From Deltaproteobacteria bacterium (lineage in GTDB: Bacteria; Myxococcota_A; UBA9160; SZUA-336), in NCBI GenBank assembly GCA_030624945.1, contig JAUXJB010000105.1:1-5914 (forward strand): a stretch of 5,914 bases of DNA, given 5' to 3'. Positions 4,722-5,914 of the stretch are shown one piece after another. Under the pieces are notes generated by a model. The model did not search any database, was not told the origin of the DNA, and saw only the letters and a program-made list of their open reading frames with translations. The stretch's first letter is position 1, and every line of letters begins with the position of its first letter. Both the position numbers and the translations under genes were made by a program.

Positions 4722-5914
4722 GTGCGCTGGTCCGAGCTCTTCATTCCGACCCTGCGAGACGACCCCTCGGACGCCGAGGTGGTGAGCCACAAGCTCATGC
4801 TGCGCGCGGGCCTGATCCGTCAGCTCGGTGCCGGGATCTATTCGAAGCTCCCGCTGGCCTTGCGGGTCCAGCGCAAGGTCGAGTCGATCGTGCGCGAGGA
4901 GATGGGACGCATCGGCGCCCAGGAATGCCGTGTTCCCACGTTGCAGCCGGCGGATCTCTGGAAGGACAGCGGACGCTGGGAGTCGATCGGCGAGGAGCTG
5001 TTTCGCCTGCGCGACCGCAAGCGCGCGGACATGTGTCTCGCCTTGTCGGCCGAGGAGGCGTTCACGTCGATCGCGCGTTTCGATCTGCAGAGCTACCGGC
5101 AGCTTCCACAGATCTGGTATCAGATTCAGAACAAGCTGCGGGACGAGCCGCGGCCGAAGTCCGGCGTGTTGCGCAGCCGCGAGTTCACGATGAAGGACTC
5201 CTACTCCTTCGATCTCGACTTCGAGGGCCTCGACCGCTCCTTCGCGTTGCACTCGCAGGCCTACAGCCGGATCTTCGAACGTTGCGGCCTGGTCGCTACT
5301 CCCGTGGAAGCTTCCTCCGGAATCATGGGTGGCAGCGAATCGGTGGAGTTCATGGTGTTCACCGACGCCGGCGAGGATTGGATCGTCGTGTGTCCGGGCT
5401 GCGGCTACGCCGCCAACCTCGAGAAGGCCGTGTCGATCCCTGCGGCGATCGAGGATCCCGACGCCTGCGGAGAGATCGAGAAGTTCCCGACGCCGAACGT
5501 GCGTACCATCGAGGAGCTGGCCGCATTCGAGGGCGGAGCCGCGCCCGAGCGCCAGATCAAGACCCTGGTGCTGTCGATCGATGGCGAGCTGGCGCTCTTT
5601 CTCTTGCGCGGAGACCACGAGCTCAACGAGGTCAAGGTAGCCGAAGAGACCGGTACGATGGATTTCCGCCCCGCGCATCCCGAGGAGTGTCGGGATGCTC
5701 TCGGAGCGTTTCCGGGTAGTCTCGGAGCCGTCGGCGTGACGCACTTGCCCGTCTACGCGGATAGCGCTCTTCGCGATAGGCGTGGTCTGACGACCGGCGC
5801 AAACGAGGACAACTTTCACCTGCGCAACGTAGATGTGGCGCGCGATCTCGCGGGGTTGCGTTGGGTCCAGCTGCGCTCTTCCGAGGATGGAGACGCGTGC
5901 AAGAGCTGCGGGCA
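4722..5914 (+). CDS. proS: Prolyl-tRNA synthetase, bacterial type with editing insertion; C-terminus cut by window edge
   Basis: Class II aminoacyl-tRNA synthetase that joins proline to tRNA-Pro in the cytoplasm. 397 codons are visible of a family length near 570. Residues 1-200 align almost without gaps to E. coli ProRS as I recall it (DPSDAEVVSHKLMLRAGLIR, QPADLWKDSGRW). Motif 2 is KLRDEPRPKSGVLRSREF with Arg140. An editing (INS/YbaK-like) domain begins near residue 225; Lys280 in QIKTLVL matches the E. coli editing lysine 279, and RGDHELNEVKV is typical. Two oddities stand out. The proline-binding GPTHEE loop reads ALSAEE, so threonine 109 becomes serine and the preceding proline is leucine, while Glu111 is kept. 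There are also paired cysteines, C224-x2-C227 and C393-x2-C396. The missing part would contain motif 3 and the anticodon-binding domain. GTG is the first usual start codon in frame after the hydrolase stop, and the protein aligns from it; no Shine-Dalgarno precedes it. Confidence 0.96.
   Translation, partial: MRWSELFIPTLRDDPSDAEVVSHKLMLRAGLIRQLGAGIYSKLPLALRVQRKVESIVREEMGRIGAQECRVPTLQPADLWKDSGRWESIGEELFRLRDRKRADMCLALSAEEAFTSIARFDLQSYRQLPQIWYQIQNKLRDEPRPKSGVLRSREFTMKDSYSFDLDFEGLDRSFALHSQAYSRIFERCGLVATPVEASSGIMGGSESVEFMVFTDAGEDWIVVCPGCGYAANLEKAVSIPAAIEDPDACGEIEKFPTPNVRTIEELAAFEGGAAPERQIKTLVLSIDGELALFLLRGDHELNEVKVAEETGTMDFRPAHPEECRDALGAFPGSLGAVGVTHLPVYADSALRDRRGLTTGANEDNFHLRNVDVARDLAGLRWVQLRSSEDGDACKSCG

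Noticed and set aside
4638..5819. 393-residue open frame on the minus strand
   Set aside because: It lies opposite the well-supported proS coding sequence and shows no recognisable family; long antisense frames are expected in GC-rich DNA.

Overview
This is a GC-rich bacterial chromosomal window with five protein genes, two of them cut by the window edges. The gene families (RNase D, aminopeptidase P, bacterial-type prolyl-tRNA synthetase with an internal editing domain) and the codon use suggest a proteobacterium or a relative such as a deltaproteobacterial or Myxococcota-like lineage. That placement is an inference only; no rRNA or other marker gene is present.

Layout. The left half reads leftwards. 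A small RIC-like hemerythrin (HHE) protein (3218-2808) is followed, after a 268-nt gap with a good sigma70-like promoter, by RNase D (rnd, 2539-1298). Aminopeptidase P (pepP) starts 27 nt after the rnd stop, at 1270, and runs off the left edge. The right half reads rightwards. A secreted TAP-family alpha/beta-hydrolase (3258-4622) starts only 39 bp from the divergent hemerythrin gene. It is followed by a long near-perfect hairpin (4629-4680) and then by prolyl-tRNA synthetase (proS, 4722 onward), which runs off the right edge.

The genes are mostly housekeeping. RNase D matures the 3' ends of stable RNAs, PepP trims X-Pro peptide ends, and ProRS charges tRNA-Pro. The TAP-like hydrolase is predicted to release peptides or amino acids outside the cytoplasm. 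With PepP and ProRS there is a loose proline/peptide theme, but no shared transcription unit supports a pathway. The hemerythrin gene has the six iron ligands of the RIC/FBXL5 type and could act in iron, oxygen or nitric-oxide handling.

I see no mobile element gene, CRISPR array, tRNA, rRNA or phage feature, and no convincing new multi-gene system. The points most worth a second look are the 24-bp-stem hairpin between the hydrolase and proS, the altered proline-binding loop of ProRS, and the hydrolase start, where the only usual start codon cuts through the apparent signal peptide.
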